DNA of 12,528 nucleotides from an uncultured Oscillospiraceae bacterium (lineage in GTDB: Bacteria; Bacillota; Clostridia; Oscillospirales; Ruminococcaceae). Position 1 is the stretch's first letter. Every line of letters begins with the position of its first letter. The DNA lies in the NCBI GenBank assembly GCA_947522735.1, contig CANNTZ010000072.1, positions 1 through 12,528 of the forward strand, given 5' to 3'. Shown here piece after piece: positions 12,455 through 12,528 of the stretch. The notes below the pieces were generated by a model. It ran no database searches, had not been told where the DNA came from, and saw only the letters and a program-made list of their open reading frames with translations. The position numbers and the translations under genes were made by a program.

Positions 12455-12528
12455 TGGCTCCCCCTGTCTGGCTCGAACAGACGACCCTGCGGTTAACAGC
12501 CGCATGCTCTACCGACTGAGCTAAGGAG
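12455..12528 (-). tRNA. tRNA-Asn (anticodon GTT), 5' end cut by the window edge
   Basis: Read on the minus strand: D-arm GCTC-AGTCGGTA-GAGC, anticodon arm TGCGG-CTGTTAA-CCGCA with anticodon GTT (12497-12495), T-arm GTCTG-TTCGAGC-CAGAC, then acceptor AGGGGGA, discriminator G and an encoded CCA (12457-12455). The visible 5' acceptor strand is CTCCT (positions 3-7), so only about two bases, by pairing TC, are missing beyond the edge. All arms pair well, which indicates a functional gene. An encoded CCA end is usual in Clostridia. Confidence 0.96.

Noticed and set aside
12271..12519. Plus-strand frame overlapping the tRNA
   Set aside because: It reads through the tRNA-Asn gene and its terminator on the opposite strand.
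1..12528. CRISPR array, insertion sequence, phage genes or restriction/defence genes
   Set aside because: No regularly spaced repeats, transposase motifs, terminal inverted repeats or phage/defence proteins were found on either strand.

Overview
The window reads as chromosomal DNA of a GC-rich Gram-positive anaerobe of the Clostridia (Bacillota), perhaps an Oscillospirales- or Christensenellales-like gut bacterium. The signs are strong AGGAGG-type ribosome binding sites, sigma-A-like promoters (TTGACA/TATAAT), a tandem glycine riboswitch, a class B sortase, a secreted GLUG/InlB-type repeat protein, and frequent GTG/TTG alternative starts. The placement is inferred from gene content and composition, not from a marker gene.

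Left end (1-1569): a glycoside hydrolase family 2 gene runs off the left edge on the minus strand. It is divergent from a plus-strand AraC-family regulator, and the shared intergenic region carries a 10-bp direct repeat with a 40-bp period. A 51-residue protein of unknown function follows the regulator. A bidirectional hairpin terminator separates it from the convergent minus-strand genes. This end looks like a small carbohydrate-use locus.

Middle (1569-4630): all genes are on the minus strand. They are an FAD-dependent oxidoreductase with its own promoter, a TRIC/glycine-transporter-family membrane protein under a tandem glycine riboswitch with an intrinsic terminator and a consensus promoter, and a family I inorganic pyrophosphatase.

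Surface block (4631-11085, minus strand), in transcription order: a DUF4236 protein, tldD, tldE/pmbA, a large secreted repeat protein with a C-terminal membrane anchor, and a class B sortase. The first four lie close together (gap of 20 nt, overlap of 1 nt, gap of 35 nt) with no terminator seen, so they look like one transcript. The sortase follows after 125 bp with its own promoter-like elements and a 21-bp palindrome. TldD/TldE is a metalloprotease pair known to act on small proteins and peptides, so the arrangement suggests a processing protease linked to a small substrate or partner and to a surface protein. That link is a hypothesis.

Right end (11086-12528): an SGNH/GDSL hydrolase has two near-identical promoters 72 bp apart. 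About 500 bp of lower-GC sequence without a convincing gene follows, holding an orphan plus-strand terminator-like hairpin. A tRNA-Asn(GTT) gene, cut about 2 nt short at its 5' end by the window edge, closes the window with a strong terminator behind it.
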